Below are positions 48,509 through 57,944 of a stretch of 64,000 bases of DNA, piece by piece. The stretch's first letter is position 1. Each line of letters starts with the position of its first letter. This DNA is from Actinoalloteichus hymeniacidonis (GTDB lineage: Bacteria > Actinomycetota > Actinomycetes > Mycobacteriales > Pseudonocardiaceae). The notes beneath the pieces were generated by a model, which saw only the letters and a program-made list of their open reading frames with translations, was not told the DNA's origin and did no database searches. The stretch spans positions 1,612,001-1,676,000 of the forward strand of contig NZ_JACHIS010000001.1 of NCBI RefSeq assembly GCF_014203365.1. Reading direction: 5' to 3'. A program made the position numbers and the translations under genes.

Positions 48509-50130
48509 CCTCTTCGACCGACGCTTCCGCCACCGCGACCCTCACCGGCTCGATGCTCATCGGCTCCCAGGACGTCCACGGCGAGCAGGGCACCGTGTTC
48601 GGCGTGAACCCGCGCACCGGCCAATCCCTGGAACCGGCCTACGGGCTGGGCGGCGCCGCCGAGGTGGCCCGCGCCACCCGGCTCGCCAAGGAGGCCTTCG
48701 GCGTCTACCGGGCGACCTCCCTGGAGAAGCGCGCCGCCTTCCTCGACACCGCCGCGGGCAACATCGACGCCCTCGGCGACGTCCTCGTCGAGCGGGTCGT
48801 CGCCGAGAGCGGCATCCCCGAGGCCCGAGTACGCGGTGAACTGGCGCGCACCGTCAACCAGCTGCGCCTCTTCGCCACCACCGTGCGGGCAGGCGACTGG
48901 CTCGGCGTCCGACTCGACACCCCCAACGCCGACCGGGTCCCGCTGCCCAAGCCGGACCTGCGCCAGCGCAAGGTGCCGCTCGGCCCGGTGGCCGTGTTCG
49001 CCGCCAGCAACTTCCCGCTCGCGTTCTCGGTGGCAGGCGGCGACACCGCCTCCGCCCTGGCCGCCGGTGCGCCCGTGGTGGTCAAGGCACACAGCAGCCA
49101 CCCCGGCACCTCGGAATTAGTCGGCCGCGCCATCCGGGCCGCCGTCGCCGAGCACGGACTCCCCGAGGGCACCTTCTCGCTGCTCTTCGGCGCGGGCCGC
49201 GAACTGGGCACGGCCCTGGTTCAGGACCCCGCGATCGCGGCAGTCGGGTTCACCGGCTCCCGCTCCGGCGGGCTGGCCCTGGTCGCCGCCGCAGCGCAAC
49301 GAGCGGTGCCGATCCCGGTCTACGCCGAGATGTCCAGCGTCAACCCGGTCGTGCTGCTCCCCGGCGCGCTGGCCGAACGCGGTGCCGACCTGGGCCGCGA
49401 GTTCATCGTCTCGGTCACCACCGGCGCAGGACAGCTGTGCACCAGCCCCGGCCTGGTCTTCGCGGTGGCGGGCGAGGGCGAGGACACCGGCTTCGACGAG
49501 TTCGTCGCCGCCGCCAGGGCCGCGGTCGGACTGGCGCCGGCCGCGCCGATGCTGACCACCGGAATCCAGCAGGCCTACCAGCAGGGCGTGGAGCAGCTCG
49601 CCGCGCGGCCCGGCGTCACCGAGGTGGCGAGCGGACCGACCGACGAGGAGATCGCGGCCTGCGGACAGGTGGGTCTCTACACCACCGACGGCGCGACCTT
49701 CCTCGCCGACGAATCGCTGCGGGACGAGATCTTCGGTGCGACCTCGCTGATCGTGCGGGTGCGCGACCTCGACCAGCTCCACGAGATCCTCACCTCCCTC
49801 GAAGGTCAGCTCACCGCCACCGTGCACGCCCAGGAGAGCGACCACCCGGTCGTCGCCGACCTGCTGCCGGTGTTGGAGGTGCTGGCCGGTCGGGTGCTCT
49901 TCGGCGGCTGGCCCACCGGCGTGGAGGTCGGCAACGCCGTCGTGCACGGCGGGCCGTTCCCCGCGACCTCGGCGCCTGCCACCACCTCGGTCGGCACCCT
50001 GGCGATCGAGCGATTCCTGCGCCCGGTGAGCTACCAGAACGTCCCGGACGCCCTGTTGCCCGTCGAGCTTCGACGGGAGAACACCCTCGGCCTCTGGCGT
50101 CGGATCGACGGCGAACTCGGCCGCGACTGA
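48505..50130 (+). CDS. Aldehyde dehydrogenase, 2-oxoglutarate-semialdehyde (2,5-dioxovalerate) type
   Basis: 541 residues from ATG 48505 (overlap with the KdgD stop; the longer frame is a shadow). Long ALDH form with [21 protein letters not shown] at the N-terminus, [34 protein letters not shown] in the cofactor fold, catalytic Glu in YAEMSSVNP, and catalytic Cys in [13 protein letters not shown]. This matches the KGSADH-III type found in glucarate/galactarate operons. It oxidises 2-oxoglutarate semialdehyde to 2-oxoglutarate with NAD(P), completing the route into the TCA cycle. Confidence 0.92.
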   Translation: MTSSTDASATATLTGSMLIGSQDVHGEQGTVFGVNPRTGQSLEPAYGLGGAAEVARATRLAKEAFGVYRATSLEKRAAFLDTAAGNIDALGDVLVERVVAESGIPEARVRGELARTVNQLRLFATTVRAGDWLGVRLDTPNADRVPLPKPDLRQRKVPLGPVAVFAASNFPLAFSVAGGDTASALAAGAPVVVKAHSSHPGTSELVGRAIRAAVAEHGLPEGTFSLLFGAGRELGTALVQDPAIAAVGFTGSRSGGLALVAAAAQRAVPIPVYAEMSSVNPVVLLPGALAERGADLGREFIVSVTTGAGQLCTSPGLVFAVAGEGEDTGFDEFVAAARAAVGLAPAAPMLTTGIQQAYQQGVEQLAARPGVTEVASGPTDEEIAACGQVGLYTTDGATFLADESLRDEIFGATSLIVRVRDLDQLHEILTSLEGQLTATVHAQESDHPVVADLLPVLEVLAGRVLFGGWPTGVEVGNAVVHGGPFPATSAPATTSVGTLAIERFLRPVSYQNVPDALLPVELRRENTLGLWRRIDGELGRD

Positions 50131-50310
50131 CGACGGCATCGGCCGAAGCGAACTCGCAGGCGGCGATGGTAGTCATCTACTGTCGCCGCCTGCGCCCCAA
50201 TTCCAGGTGTGGCCCCGCCGCCCTCGCCCGACCGGACTGCGGACAGCGACCGGCGGGAGCGCCGACGACTCCCTGCGGCCCACGCCGATGAAGAACGCAA
50301 GGAGATCGAC

Positions 50311-51273
50311 GTGACGGCCACTCCGACATCCGAGGGCATCGTTCTACAGACCATCCCGCTGCTGCCCTCGTTGACGGCCTCGCTCGCCGCGAACCACCGC
50401 ACCGTGGTGCTGTCCGAACAGGACGATCCGGCCGCCTTCCTCGCCGAGCGCGGCGCCGAGGTGGTCGCGGTCGTCACCACCGCTCGGATCGGGGTCAGCC
50501 ACGAACTGATGGACGCGCTGCCCAACCTCGGCGCGATCGTGCACTTCGGCGTGGGCTACGAGACCACCGACGTCGCCCGCGCCCGCAGCAGGGGCATCGA
50601 CGTCTCCAACACCCCCGACGTCCTCACCGACTGCGTCGCCGACCTCGCCGTCGGCGCGCTGATCGACGTGATGCGCAAACTCAGCGCCGCCGACCGCTAT
50701 GTGCGCCGAGGCGACTGGAAACCCGGCGCCTATCCGCTCACCACCAAGGTGAGCGGCAAGCGGATCGGCATCCTCGGCCTGGGCCGGATCGGCCAGGCCG
50801 TCGCCCGCCGACTGACCGGCTTCGACGCCGAGATCGTCTACCACTCCCGCCGCCCGGTGGCCGAGGCCTCCTACCGGTACGTCGATTCGGCGACCACGCT
50901 GGCCGCCGAGTCCGACGTCGTGGTGGTGACCGCGGCAGGCGGGGCGAGCACCCGTGGTCTGGTCTCCGAAGAGGTGCTGACCGCCCTCGGGCCGCAGGGC
51001 TTCCTGGTCAACGTCGCCCGAGGCAGCGTCGTCGACGAACCGGCCCTGGTGGCAGCGCTGGTGGCGGGCCGCATCGCGGGCGCGGCACTGGACGTCTTCG
51101 TCGACGAACCCAACGTTCCCGCCGAGTTGCTCGGGCTCGATTCGGTCGTGCTGCTGCCACACATCGCCAGCGGCACCACCGAGACCCGCGAGGCCATGGG
51201 CGATCTGGCCTTCCGCAACCTGCACCACTTCATGGCCGAGGGCACCCTGCTGACTCCGGTGCCGACCAGCTGA
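50311..51273 (+). CDS. D-isomer-specific 2-hydroxyacid dehydrogenase
   Basis: 320 residues from GTG 50311, AAGGAG six bases upstream. Rossmann motif RIGILGLGRIGQAVARRL, signature FLVNVARGSVVDEPALVAALVAGRIAGAALDVF with catalytic Arg, and the Glu/His region DEPNVPAEL ... VVLLPHIASGTTETREAMG. It resembles GhrB/hydroxypyruvate-glyoxylate reductases. It follows the KdgD/ALDH pair at 180 bases, so it may reduce a keto-acid by-product of sugar-acid catabolism. It is the second such enzyme in the window, only distantly similar to the one at 34461. Confidence 0.9.
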   Translation: MTATPTSEGIVLQTIPLLPSLTASLAANHRTVVLSEQDDPAAFLAERGAEVVAVVTTARIGVSHELMDALPNLGAIVHFGVGYETTDVARARSRGIDVSNTPDVLTDCVADLAVGALIDVMRKLSAADRYVRRGDWKPGAYPLTTKVSGKRIGILGLGRIGQAVARRLTGFDAEIVYHSRRPVAEASYRYVDSATTLAAESDVVVVTAAGGASTRGLVSEEVLTALGPQGFLVNVARGSVVDEPALVAALVAGRIAGAALDVFVDEPNVPAELLGLDSVVLLPHIASGTTETREAMGDLAFRNLHHFMAEGTLLTPVPTS

Positions 51274-51309
51274 CCGGGCGACCTCGGCGGCTCGGCGGCG
51301 TTCGCGCGG

Positions 51310-52869
51310 TCAGTCGCCGTGGTCGTGGCCGCCGTGCTGCGGCACCCGACCGATCTCCTCATCCTCGCCCAGCACCACGAACTGCCCCATCATCCCCTCG
51401 TCCTCGTGCGTCAGAAGATGGCAGTGGAACATGTAGGGCACATTCGGATCGGTGTGGTCGCTGAACCGCATCGCCAACCGATAGCGCAGATCCGGCACCA
51501 ACAGCACGGTGTCCTTCCACCCGCGCAGCTGCGGCGGCGGCTCGACGCCATCGACGTCCACCACCTGGAACTGCACGTCATGCACGTGGAAGTTGTGCAG
51601 ATAGCCGTTGTGGTTGGTGACCTCCCAGACCTCGGTGTCTCCCTCGCGAACCCCGAAGTCGATGCGGTCCATCTGCATCTGCTGTCCGTTGATGCTGCGT
51701 CCCTCCAGATCGAAGGTGCGCACCTCGGCGACGTTCTCGGTACCGAGATCGGGCGCGGGCGCCAACGTCTCGGGGATCTCGGTCTCATCGGCCAGGGCAT
51801 CGGCGGCCCGGAACTGGACGATGTCGAGCTCGTCCTGCTCCCCACTGAGCCGATCGGCTGTCTGGTCGCCGAGGTCGAACTCGGCCGCATACGACCGCAG
51901 CTCGACGGTATCGCCCGGTTCGAAGGCCACCACGATCTCCGCGCGTTCACCCGCCGACAACTGGATTCGATCGGTCTCCCATGCTTCGGGGAGCAGCCCG
52001 CCGTCGGTACCGATGAGCTGGAATGGTCGATCATCGGAGAAACCGAAGTTGTACATCCGCGCATTCGAGGCATTGAGTAACCGCAAGCGCACCAGTCGGG
52101 TCGTCACCTCCCGATAGGGGCCATGGGAACCATTGACCAGAATCTCGTCGCCGAGAGTTCCCGAGGTGCTGCCCAACGGAATGGAGTCGTCGAACTGATT
52201 GTCCGCATCGAACTTTCGGTCCTGCACGATCAGCGGGATATCGTCGACGCCATAGTCCGCAGGAAGATTCAGGCTCGCGGTGTTCTCGTCGTCGAGAATG
52301 AACATGCCCGCCACCCCGCGATAGGTGTGCGCCGCGGTCTTGCCGTGCACGTGCGGGTGATACCAGAGCGTCGAGGCGGGCTGGTCCACCGTCCAATGCG
52401 GACGCCAGGTCTCGCCCGGCATGATCGGTTGGTGCGGGCCGCCGTCCATCTCGGCAGGCAGCCGCATCCCATGCCAGTGGATCGAGGTCTCCTCGTCGAC
52501 ATCGTTGGTGACGGCGAACTCGACCCGTTCCCCACGTTGCGCGCGGATCGTCGGGCCCAGGAACGTGCCGTTGACGCCCCAGGTGTCGGTCGCACCGCCC
52601 GCCACGAACTCGGTCGCACCGGACTGAATGGTCAGGTCGAACACCCGCGCACCGGAATCGTCCTGCTCCGATTCGGCCAGCGGCGGAATCGTCAGCTCGG
52701 TATCGAAATCGACAGCGCCGACCGTATCGATTCTAGCCTGGAGAAAATAGATCCCGGCGGCGCCGAGCGTCCCGGCGAACAGTGCCGCCATCGTGATTAG
52801 ACTCCATCGCGCCCAGCGCCTACGGGGACGCTCGGATCTCGTTTTCGGGGTCACGGAATTCCTTTCCAT
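51310..52869 (-). CDS. Multicopper oxidase (CueO/laccase-like), membrane-anchored or exported
   Basis: 519 residues. The N-terminus is RPRRRWARWSLITMAALFAGTLGAAGIYF: basic, with one hydrophobic span and no lipobox, so an uncleaved anchor or signal. Copper ligands are complete: SIHWHGM, LWYHPHVHGKT, LHNFHVHDVQF, and YMFHCHLLTHEDEGMMG (type 1, 2 and 3 centres, with Met as axial ligand). The C-terminus is His-rich (HGGHDHGD), perhaps metal-binding. It oxidises Cu(I), Mn or phenolics using oxygen, outside the membrane. It is convergent with the hydroxyacid dehydrogenase at 36 bases without a clear terminator. Confidence 0.93.
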   Translation of the reverse strand: MERNSVTPKTRSERPRRRWARWSLITMAALFAGTLGAAGIYFLQARIDTVGAVDFDTELTIPPLAESEQDDSGARVFDLTIQSGATEFVAGGATDTWGVNGTFLGPTIRAQRGERVEFAVTNDVDEETSIHWHGMRLPAEMDGGPHQPIMPGETWRPHWTVDQPASTLWYHPHVHGKTAAHTYRGVAGMFILDDENTASLNLPADYGVDDIPLIVQDRKFDADNQFDDSIPLGSTSGTLGDEILVNGSHGPYREVTTRLVRLRLLNASNARMYNFGFSDDRPFQLIGTDGGLLPEAWETDRIQLSAGERAEIVVAFEPGDTVELRSYAAEFDLGDQTADRLSGEQDELDIVQFRAADALADETEIPETLAPAPDLGTENVAEVRTFDLEGRSINGQQMQMDRIDFGVREGDTEVWEVTNHNGYLHNFHVHDVQFQVVDVDGVEPPPQLRGWKDTVLLVPDLRYRLAMRFSDHTDPNVPYMFHCHLLTHEDEGMMGQFVVLGEDEEIGRVPQHGGHDHGD

Positions 52870-53092
52870 GCCAAGGATTCATCGCACGGAGAAACGCGTG
52901 CGGGAGAAGGGAGAAGGGCAGGCTCGACCAGGGCGGGTCGCCCGGGGATCGCGGTCGATCGTGCGAGAGGAGCTACCCGGCCCGAAGAACGGGCCGACGC
53001 GGCCGGTCGGCTCGACAGCGGCTACGCAGCGAGCCGACCGGGTGTCGCAAGAACAGGTGTTCGGTCAGCGGTGGATATTCTCGGTCCGAGTC

Positions 53093-54220
53093 CTAACGCG
53101 AGCCGGCCGTCAGGGTCGCGACGATCTCGGCGGGCGTGGGTCGAAGCTCGTTGTCCGCCGCCACCTGCGCGGCCCTGGTGTGCAGCTGCTCATCCTGTAG
53201 GGCACGGGCCACCGCCTCGCTGGTCTCGTCCGCCGAGCCCGCCACCAACGCCACGCCCGCCGCAGCCGCCCGGGCCGCGTTGATCGGCTGGTCGGCGCCC
53301 TGCGGCCACAACACCAGCGGGATGCCACGGCTCAGCGTGCCCAGCACCGTCCCGGAACCACCGGCGGCCACCACCAACGTGACGTCCTTCAGCAGCTCCT
53401 CCAACGGCGCGAACGGCACGAACCGAACCTCACCACGACCGGTGACCTCCGGCGACTCCTCCAGAACGACCCCGAGCGTGGCCAGCACGTTGACATCGGC
53501 CTGCGCGACCGCCGAGCAGAGCGCAGCCAAGGTCGACGCCTCGGAGAACACCGTCCCCAGGGTGAGCAACACGGTGGGCTTCGACGGATCGGTGAAGCGG
53601 GGGAGCTCGATGCCCGAAGGGTTCGGCCTGCGATGGGCGCCCACCCGAACCGGGAGCACCGGAATCTCGCTGACCCACTCCGGGTCCTGCAACGCAGCCG
53701 GACAGGTATCGAGGTAGCCGGCGGCGGGTACGGGCTTCACGCCCGCGCGCTCGTAGTGCGGCAGCACGGATCGGTCGATCTCACCGGCCAGCACTGCGGG
53801 GAGCGCGGGCCCGATGCCGACCTGGTACCAGGGCAGTTCCATTCGCGCGGCGATCATCGGTCCGACGGTGTCGAAGAGTTCGGCGACGATCAGATCCGGT
53901 GCCCACGTCGAGGCCGCCGAGAGGCCGTTCTCCGCGTCGAGGATCAGGCGGGTGTTACCGAAGACCTCGCCGATCACCTCGGGGGTCGGGTGGAAGGGAT
54001 CGCCGCCGGACCGGCGGGCCGCCTCGGCGATATGGTCCTCCGCTTCGGCGCAGACCCCCAGGAGTTCGACCTCGGCGGCCAGTTCGTTCGCCGCCAGCGG
54101 CCGGACGCCCTCGCTGGTTAAGAGGGCAACGTCGTGACCTGCATCGACAGCCGCCTGCATCAGCGGCGCCAACGGCAGGATGTGCCCGTAGGCGGAGACG
54201 GCACTGAAGAGCATTCGCAT
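53093..54220 (-). CDS. UGT/MGT-like glycosyltransferase (GT1)
   Basis: 375 residues. N-terminal MRMLFSAVSAYGHILPLAPLMQAAVDAGHDVALLTSEGV (acceptor domain with the usual His). The C-terminal nucleotide-sugar domain has VLLTLGTVFSEASTLAALC, RFVPFAPLEELLKDVTLVV, and AAGGSGTVLGTLSRGIPLVLWPQGADQPINA. The customary 'HGG' of the donor site reads AGG, so donor binding may be altered. Such enzymes glycosylate macrolides or other lipophilic small molecules, often for self-resistance. No biosynthetic cluster adjoins, so a detoxification or resistance role is plausible. It lies downstream of a TetR-controlled oxidoreductase on the same strand. Confidence 0.87.
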   Translation of the reverse strand: MRMLFSAVSAYGHILPLAPLMQAAVDAGHDVALLTSEGVRPLAANELAAEVELLGVCAEAEDHIAEAARRSGGDPFHPTPEVIGEVFGNTRLILDAENGLSAASTWAPDLIVAELFDTVGPMIAARMELPWYQVGIGPALPAVLAGEIDRSVLPHYERAGVKPVPAAGYLDTCPAALQDPEWVSEIPVLPVRVGAHRRPNPSGIELPRFTDPSKPTVLLTLGTVFSEASTLAALCSAVAQADVNVLATLGVVLEESPEVTGRGEVRFVPFAPLEELLKDVTLVVAAGGSGTVLGTLSRGIPLVLWPQGADQPINAARAAAAGVALVAGSADETSEAVARALQDEQLHTRAAQVAADNELRPTPAEIVATLTAGSR

Positions 54221-54286
54221 GTGTTGGGCTCCGGGTTCGGAATTCGAGCATCATCGGCTGCGAACGTGGTGAGTCCACCAGTCCGC

Positions 54287-54307
54287 AAGATCAAGTGTCC
54301 TGATCTT
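54287..54307. promoter_or_regulatory. Inverted repeat between the oxidoreductase and the glycosyltransferase
   Basis: AAGATCA (54287-54293) and TGATCTT (54301-54307) are perfect arms with a 7-base loop, extendable outward by GC/TGC. It may be a terminator of the oxidoreductase transcript (both genes read leftward) or an operator of the glycosyltransferase. Confidence 0.5.
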
Positions 54308-54355
54308 TGCTCGCGTCTGCATCGCGCCGCCGTACCGACTGCCTTCGGGGGTCGG

Positions 54356-55393
54356 CTACGCGACGATGACGACCTTGCCCGCGACGGTGCGCGACTCGGC
54401 CAGCTGCAGCGCGGACGCGGCCTGGTTCAAGGGGAACTCCGCGGCGATCTGCGGGGTGAGCACCCCCTCGGCCACCAGCCGGAGCACCGTGGTGAGGTCG
54501 CCGCGCAGCCGAGCTCGGAAGGTATCCAGGTCCCGCCTACCCGCCCAGAAGTTGTAGAAGTAGGCGTTCTTGCCGTTGGGCAGCGCGTTCCACATCCCCA
54601 GCCGGGCGAAGGACTGCAACACCGGGAGCTGCGAATTGCCGGCGACGTCCTTGGTCGCCGCCGTGCCGTAGGAGACCAGCGTCCCGCCCCTGCGCACCAG
54701 CTTCCATGATTCGGTGAGGCCGGGTCCGCCGACGTGGTCGAACACGGCGTCCACGCCTTCGGGGGCGAGCGCCCGAATCCGCTGGTACATGTCCGGTTCC
54801 CGATAGTCCACGGGCGTCGCACCCAGCTCGCGCAGCAGGTCGTGATGCCGTGTCGACGCCGTCCCGATCACCGTGATTCCCGCCTGCCGGGCCAACTGCA
54901 CGAGCAGTGAACCGACACCGCCGTTGGCGCCGAGCACCACGATCGCGCCGCCTTCGGCGACCTTGGCGGTGCGATGCAACATCTGCCACGCCGTGACCCC
55001 GTTGACCGCGACGGCCTCGGCGGCGGCCGAGCCCACCTCGTCCGGTACCGCGACCAGATCGGCGGCGTCGAGCAGCAGATGGCTGGCCCAACCGCCGATC
55101 TTGGTGACGGCGGCGTATCGGTGGCCGACCATCGCGGCGTCGCCCCGCGCTCCGACGGCCGTCACCGTGCCGACGACGTCGTAGCCGAGGACGAAGGGAT
55201 ACGGCGGCTGGTCGTAGTACTTGCCGCGTCGCATCTGCTGCTCGGCGAACGACACCCCGGTCGCCTCCATCCGCAGGGCGACCTGACCGGCGGCGGGTGC
55301 GGGCAGATCGCGTTCGGTGACCTGCAGTCCGGTCGGCTCGACTTCACCGGGCAACACGATCTCGGTGGTGCGGGTAAGCGCGGTGCTGGTCAT
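54356..55393 (-). CDS. Zinc-type medium-chain dehydrogenase/quinone oxidoreductase
   Basis: 345 residues. MDR fold with an N-terminal GroES-like domain (RGKYYDQPPYPFVLGYDVVGTVTAVG) and NADPH-binding GGAIVVLGANGGVGSLLVQLARQAGITVIGTAS. No structural or catalytic zinc cysteines are visible, so it is the zinc-independent quinone-oxidoreductase (QOR) type. It reduces quinones or enones with NADPH. It is divergent from a TetR gene across an operator, the common arrangement for electrophile-stress genes. Confidence 0.9.
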   Translation of the reverse strand: MTSTALTRTTEIVLPGEVEPTGLQVTERDLPAPAAGQVALRMEATGVSFAEQQMRRGKYYDQPPYPFVLGYDVVGTVTAVGARGDAAMVGHRYAAVTKIGGWASHLLLDAADLVAVPDEVGSAAAEAVAVNGVTAWQMLHRTAKVAEGGAIVVLGANGGVGSLLVQLARQAGITVIGTASTRHHDLLRELGATPVDYREPDMYQRIRALAPEGVDAVFDHVGGPGLTESWKLVRRGGTLVSYGTAATKDVAGNSQLPVLQSFARLGMWNALPNGKNAYFYNFWAGRRDLDTFRARLRGDLTTVLRLVAEGVLTPQIAAEFPLNQAASALQLAESRTVAGKVVIVA

Positions 55394-55422
55394 GACGGAC
55401 GCTCCTGGGTCGGACTCGAATG

Positions 55423-55436
55423 CTTACAGGCGTAAG
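55423..55436. promoter_or_regulatory. TetR operator between quinone oxidoreductase and its regulator
   Basis: CTTAC (55423-55427) and GTAAG (55432-55436) with a 4-base spacer; further half-sites are CCGTAAGG at 55444-55451 and GTGTAACC around 55490. TAAGCT (55478-55483) could be the -10 box of the tetR gene. The repeated GTAAG elements cover the divergent promoters. Confidence 0.55.
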
Positions 55437-55503
55437 GCTACGACCGTAAGGTCACGTACCGCAAGAGCTAACGGCTATAAGCTTTCAGGTGTAACCTCAG
55501 GGG

Positions 55504-56139
55504 ATGGCTGATGACTCGGGCACGACTCCGACGCGGACCCGCAACCGTCGAGGTGAGGGGGGCCGACTGCGCGACGAGATCGTCGCCGCAGCCACGGAAC
55601 TGCTCGACGAGACCGGCGATGAAAGTGCCATCACCCTGCGCTCGGTCGCCCGCCGCGCCGGGATCGCCGCCCCGTCGATCTACCGACACTTCCCCGATCA
55701 GCCGAACATCATGCTCGCCGTGGTCCAACAGATCTTCGCCGAACTCGCCGCGAAACTGCACGTCGCGGCGGCCGAAGCAGGCGACGACCCCCGCCGCCGC
55801 CTGTTCGCCGTCTGCGATTGCTACCTGGATTACGCCCAGCAGCGGCCCGGCCGCTACCGCGTCATGTTCGGCGGCGTATGGATGCCCGCCCTGAGCGAGA
55901 CCTCCGTGACCGCCGACGACATGGCCGCCCTCGGCGACGAATGCATGGGCCTACTCGGCACGGTGCTCGGCGAATGCGTCGCCGCAGGCTATTCCACGAG
56001 CAACGACCTGGCCGTCGACACCGTCGCGCTGTGGTTGGGACTGCACGGCCTCGCCCACCAACGCGCGGTGACCGTCGCCTTCCCCTGGCCCCAGGACATC
56101 GCCGAACGCGTCATCACGTCCCTGGCCCACCTGGAGTGA
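55504..56139 (+). CDS. TetR family regulator of the divergent quinone oxidoreductase
   Basis: 211 residues. Typical TetR/AcrR HTH: GGRLRDEIVAAATELLDETGDESAITLRSVARRAGIAAPSIYRHFPDQPNIMLAVV. The C-terminal part has the 'WHG' type TetR domain (DYAQQRPGRYRVMFGGVWM, then LGLHGLAHQRAVTVAFPWP). It is divergent from the MDR oxidoreductase with a GTAAG operator in the gap. It probably senses an electrophile or quinone. CAGGGG sits unusually close to the ATG. Confidence 0.9.
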   Translation: MADDSGTTPTRTRNRRGEGGRLRDEIVAAATELLDETGDESAITLRSVARRAGIAAPSIYRHFPDQPNIMLAVVQQIFAELAAKLHVAAAEAGDDPRRRLFAVCDCYLDYAQQRPGRYRVMFGGVWMPALSETSVTADDMAALGDECMGLLGTVLGECVAAGYSTSNDLAVDTVALWLGLHGLAHQRAVTVAFPWPQDIAERVITSLAHLE

Positions 56140-56187
56140 GGGGTGGGTACGTCGGACCGGGGAGTTATGTGCGGCCAGACGTGTCTG

Positions 56188-57642
56188 CTAAGCCGCAGAA
56201 TGAAGGAACGAGTGAATCCGTTGCCGTAGTTCGATGATCTCCGGGGCGGGGGCGAAAGGGGCGGCTACGGCATCGAGTACTCGTAGGCGAGCACGGCCAC
56301 GGGTCGAGGAGAGCTCAGCGATTGCGCTCACTGCCTGATGACCGGTGGCGACTGCCGCCGTCAGATCGCCGTTCCGAAAATGTGTGCATGCCAACGGTGC
56401 CAGCACCATGGCACGACTTCGTTCGTGGTCGGCGCTGTACTCGTCCACGGCGAAGGTCAGCTGATCTGCGGCTTCGGCCGCGAACTCGGGGCGGTTCAAC
56501 GAGAGTAGATAAAGGGCGTGGCCCTGCTGCGCAGTGATCTCTGCGTCCGTGACGAACGAGGCCCACGGCGGCACCGCGCCGGGTTCGGTGCGCCCGTATA
56601 GCTCCTGTGATTGGCTGATCGCGCGAACTGCGGCCTGCGGCTCGTCCAGTGAAGCCCGGCACCACCCGAGCACGGTTGATATGTATCCCTCGGTGATCAC
56701 GTTGACCGGAAACTGTCGATTCGAGGCCGTCGCCGAAGCGAGCTGCGTCAACCGAAGGGCCTCGTCTGGGCGTTGGAGATGCAGGGCTTGATGCGCCATG
56801 TCGAGCAGAAGCCCGACAGCAAGGTCCGCAGCCCGAGGGTGGTTCGCGCTGTGCTGAGCTTCGGCAAGCGCAAAGGCCCACAAACGACGCGCCGTGTTGT
56901 GATCATCGACGTCGTAGGCCATCCAACCTGCCGTCGAGGCGAGTTCCGCCGTGGCTACGACGAGGCGTGTCTGAACCGCAGGGGAGCAGATGGCATCTCT
57001 CAGTCGTCGAACCTGCTGAAGTTGGGCGATCGCTGCTGCTCGACAGAACCCACCGCCATGGGCGAGGTCGAGGCGACGGAAACCGTCGGTCATGGCTTCG
57101 ATCGCATCGACATCGGCTGCCCCGATGCGTGATCGGGGAACCGGTTCGGTACTCCAAGGGAGCAGTTCGCCAAGCCGCGAGATCTCCGGATGCAGGTTTG
57201 ATCCGAGCGCGGCCGCTGTGACCAGGTTGAGGAAGTCTCGGCGTTCCAACCAACTCGCCTCCTTGACATGAGCATTATCGAGTTCATCGGGTCGGCTTGG
57301 GAATCCGAAACGCTGAGCTGGGATACGCAGGGCAGTGGCCATCCGGGCAGCCAGCTTCACATGCGTGAGTCTGCGTTCACCACGCTCGACGGCGGAAACT
57401 CGAGACTGAGAGAGTCCGAGCAAATCGGCGAGTTCCAGTTGCGACATCCCGGTGTGGCTCCGCACGGCGAGGAACACAGCCCCGAAGTCGTAGTGGGCCA
57501 GCGCTGTGCGCATACCCGGATCATCGAAGAACCCCGGGGGAATCGGCTTGCACACGCTCAACTCGGCCACGTACGTGCTGCACGCCGTACTGGTGTGTGT
57601 CGATGCTCCACAGAACTGGCAGTGCTTTCGTCGGCTGCTCAC
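56188..57642 (-). CDS. XRE-family regulator with large helical (TPR-like) C-terminal domain
   Basis: 484 residues from GTG 57642. The N-terminus carries Cys pairs (HCQFCGASTHTSTAC), a possible zinc knuckle. The XRE HTH is FLAVRSHTGMSQLELADLLGLSQSRVSAVERGERRLT (about 57-93). From residue 150 on the protein is a chain of helices of TPR character (ADLAVGLLLDMAHQALHLQRPDEALRLTQLA, YISTVLGWCRASLDEPQAAVRAISQSQELYG). It matches actinobacterial XRE-TPR regulators and recalls peptide-sensing RRNPP proteins. It faces a 39-codon peptide gene and a modifying-enzyme gene across a 302-base gap with an inverted repeat. Peptide sensing is inference. Confidence 0.87.
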   Translation of the reverse strand: MSSRRKHCQFCGASTHTSTACSTYVAELSVCKPIPPGFFDDPGMRTALAHYDFGAVFLAVRSHTGMSQLELADLLGLSQSRVSAVERGERRLTHVKLAARMATALRIPAQRFGFPSRPDELDNAHVKEASWLERRDFLNLVTAAALGSNLHPEISRLGELLPWSTEPVPRSRIGAADVDAIEAMTDGFRRLDLAHGGGFCRAAAIAQLQQVRRLRDAICSPAVQTRLVVATAELASTAGWMAYDVDDHNTARRLWAFALAEAQHSANHPRAADLAVGLLLDMAHQALHLQRPDEALRLTQLASATASNRQFPVNVITEGYISTVLGWCRASLDEPQAAVRAISQSQELYGRTEPGAVPPWASFVTDAEITAQQGHALYLLSLNRPEFAAEAADQLTFAVDEYSADHERSRAMVLAPLACTHFRNGDLTAAVATGHQAVSAIAELSSTRGRARLRVLDAVAAPFAPAPEIIELRQRIHSFLHSAA

Positions 57643-57944
57643 GGTCTACCGCCGTTGCTTAGTCGAGACGCGGGAATTCATACCGTATCGGCTGTGGCCG
57701 CCCAACGTCCGCACTGTACGAGCAAATCCCGTTCTCGAAGGTTGGACGCTCGGAGAAGCCCCGATGGGGCTAGACCCAATGGGCGTCGAAACTCCCGTAT
57801 CCAACGGTGATCATGGAGTGCATGGCTGGATCTCGATTACTTAGGCTTGTTCTCCGACCTATCGACGATGGGCACCCTGTGCGTCGATGAGTTGTGACCA
57901 CACGCAACTTATCCGTGATTCAACCAGAATGGAGGTGAAACCAC
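57643..57944. other. Divergent control region between the XRE regulator and the peptide gene
   Basis: 302 bases. It holds a small GCCCC/GGGGC hairpin (57758-57770), the inverted repeat at 57890-57909 and the strong ribosome-binding site GGAGGTGA (57931-57938) of the peptide gene. I see no further gene and no convincing promoter hexamers. Confidence 0.55.
57890..57909. promoter_or_regulatory. Candidate XRE operator upstream of the peptide gene
   Basis: AGTTGTG (57890-57896) and CGCAACT (57903-57909) are complementary at six of seven positions with a 6-base spacer. The site lies 35 bases before the peptide start codon, within reach of its promoter. The short dyad is typical of XRE sites. Confidence 0.5.
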
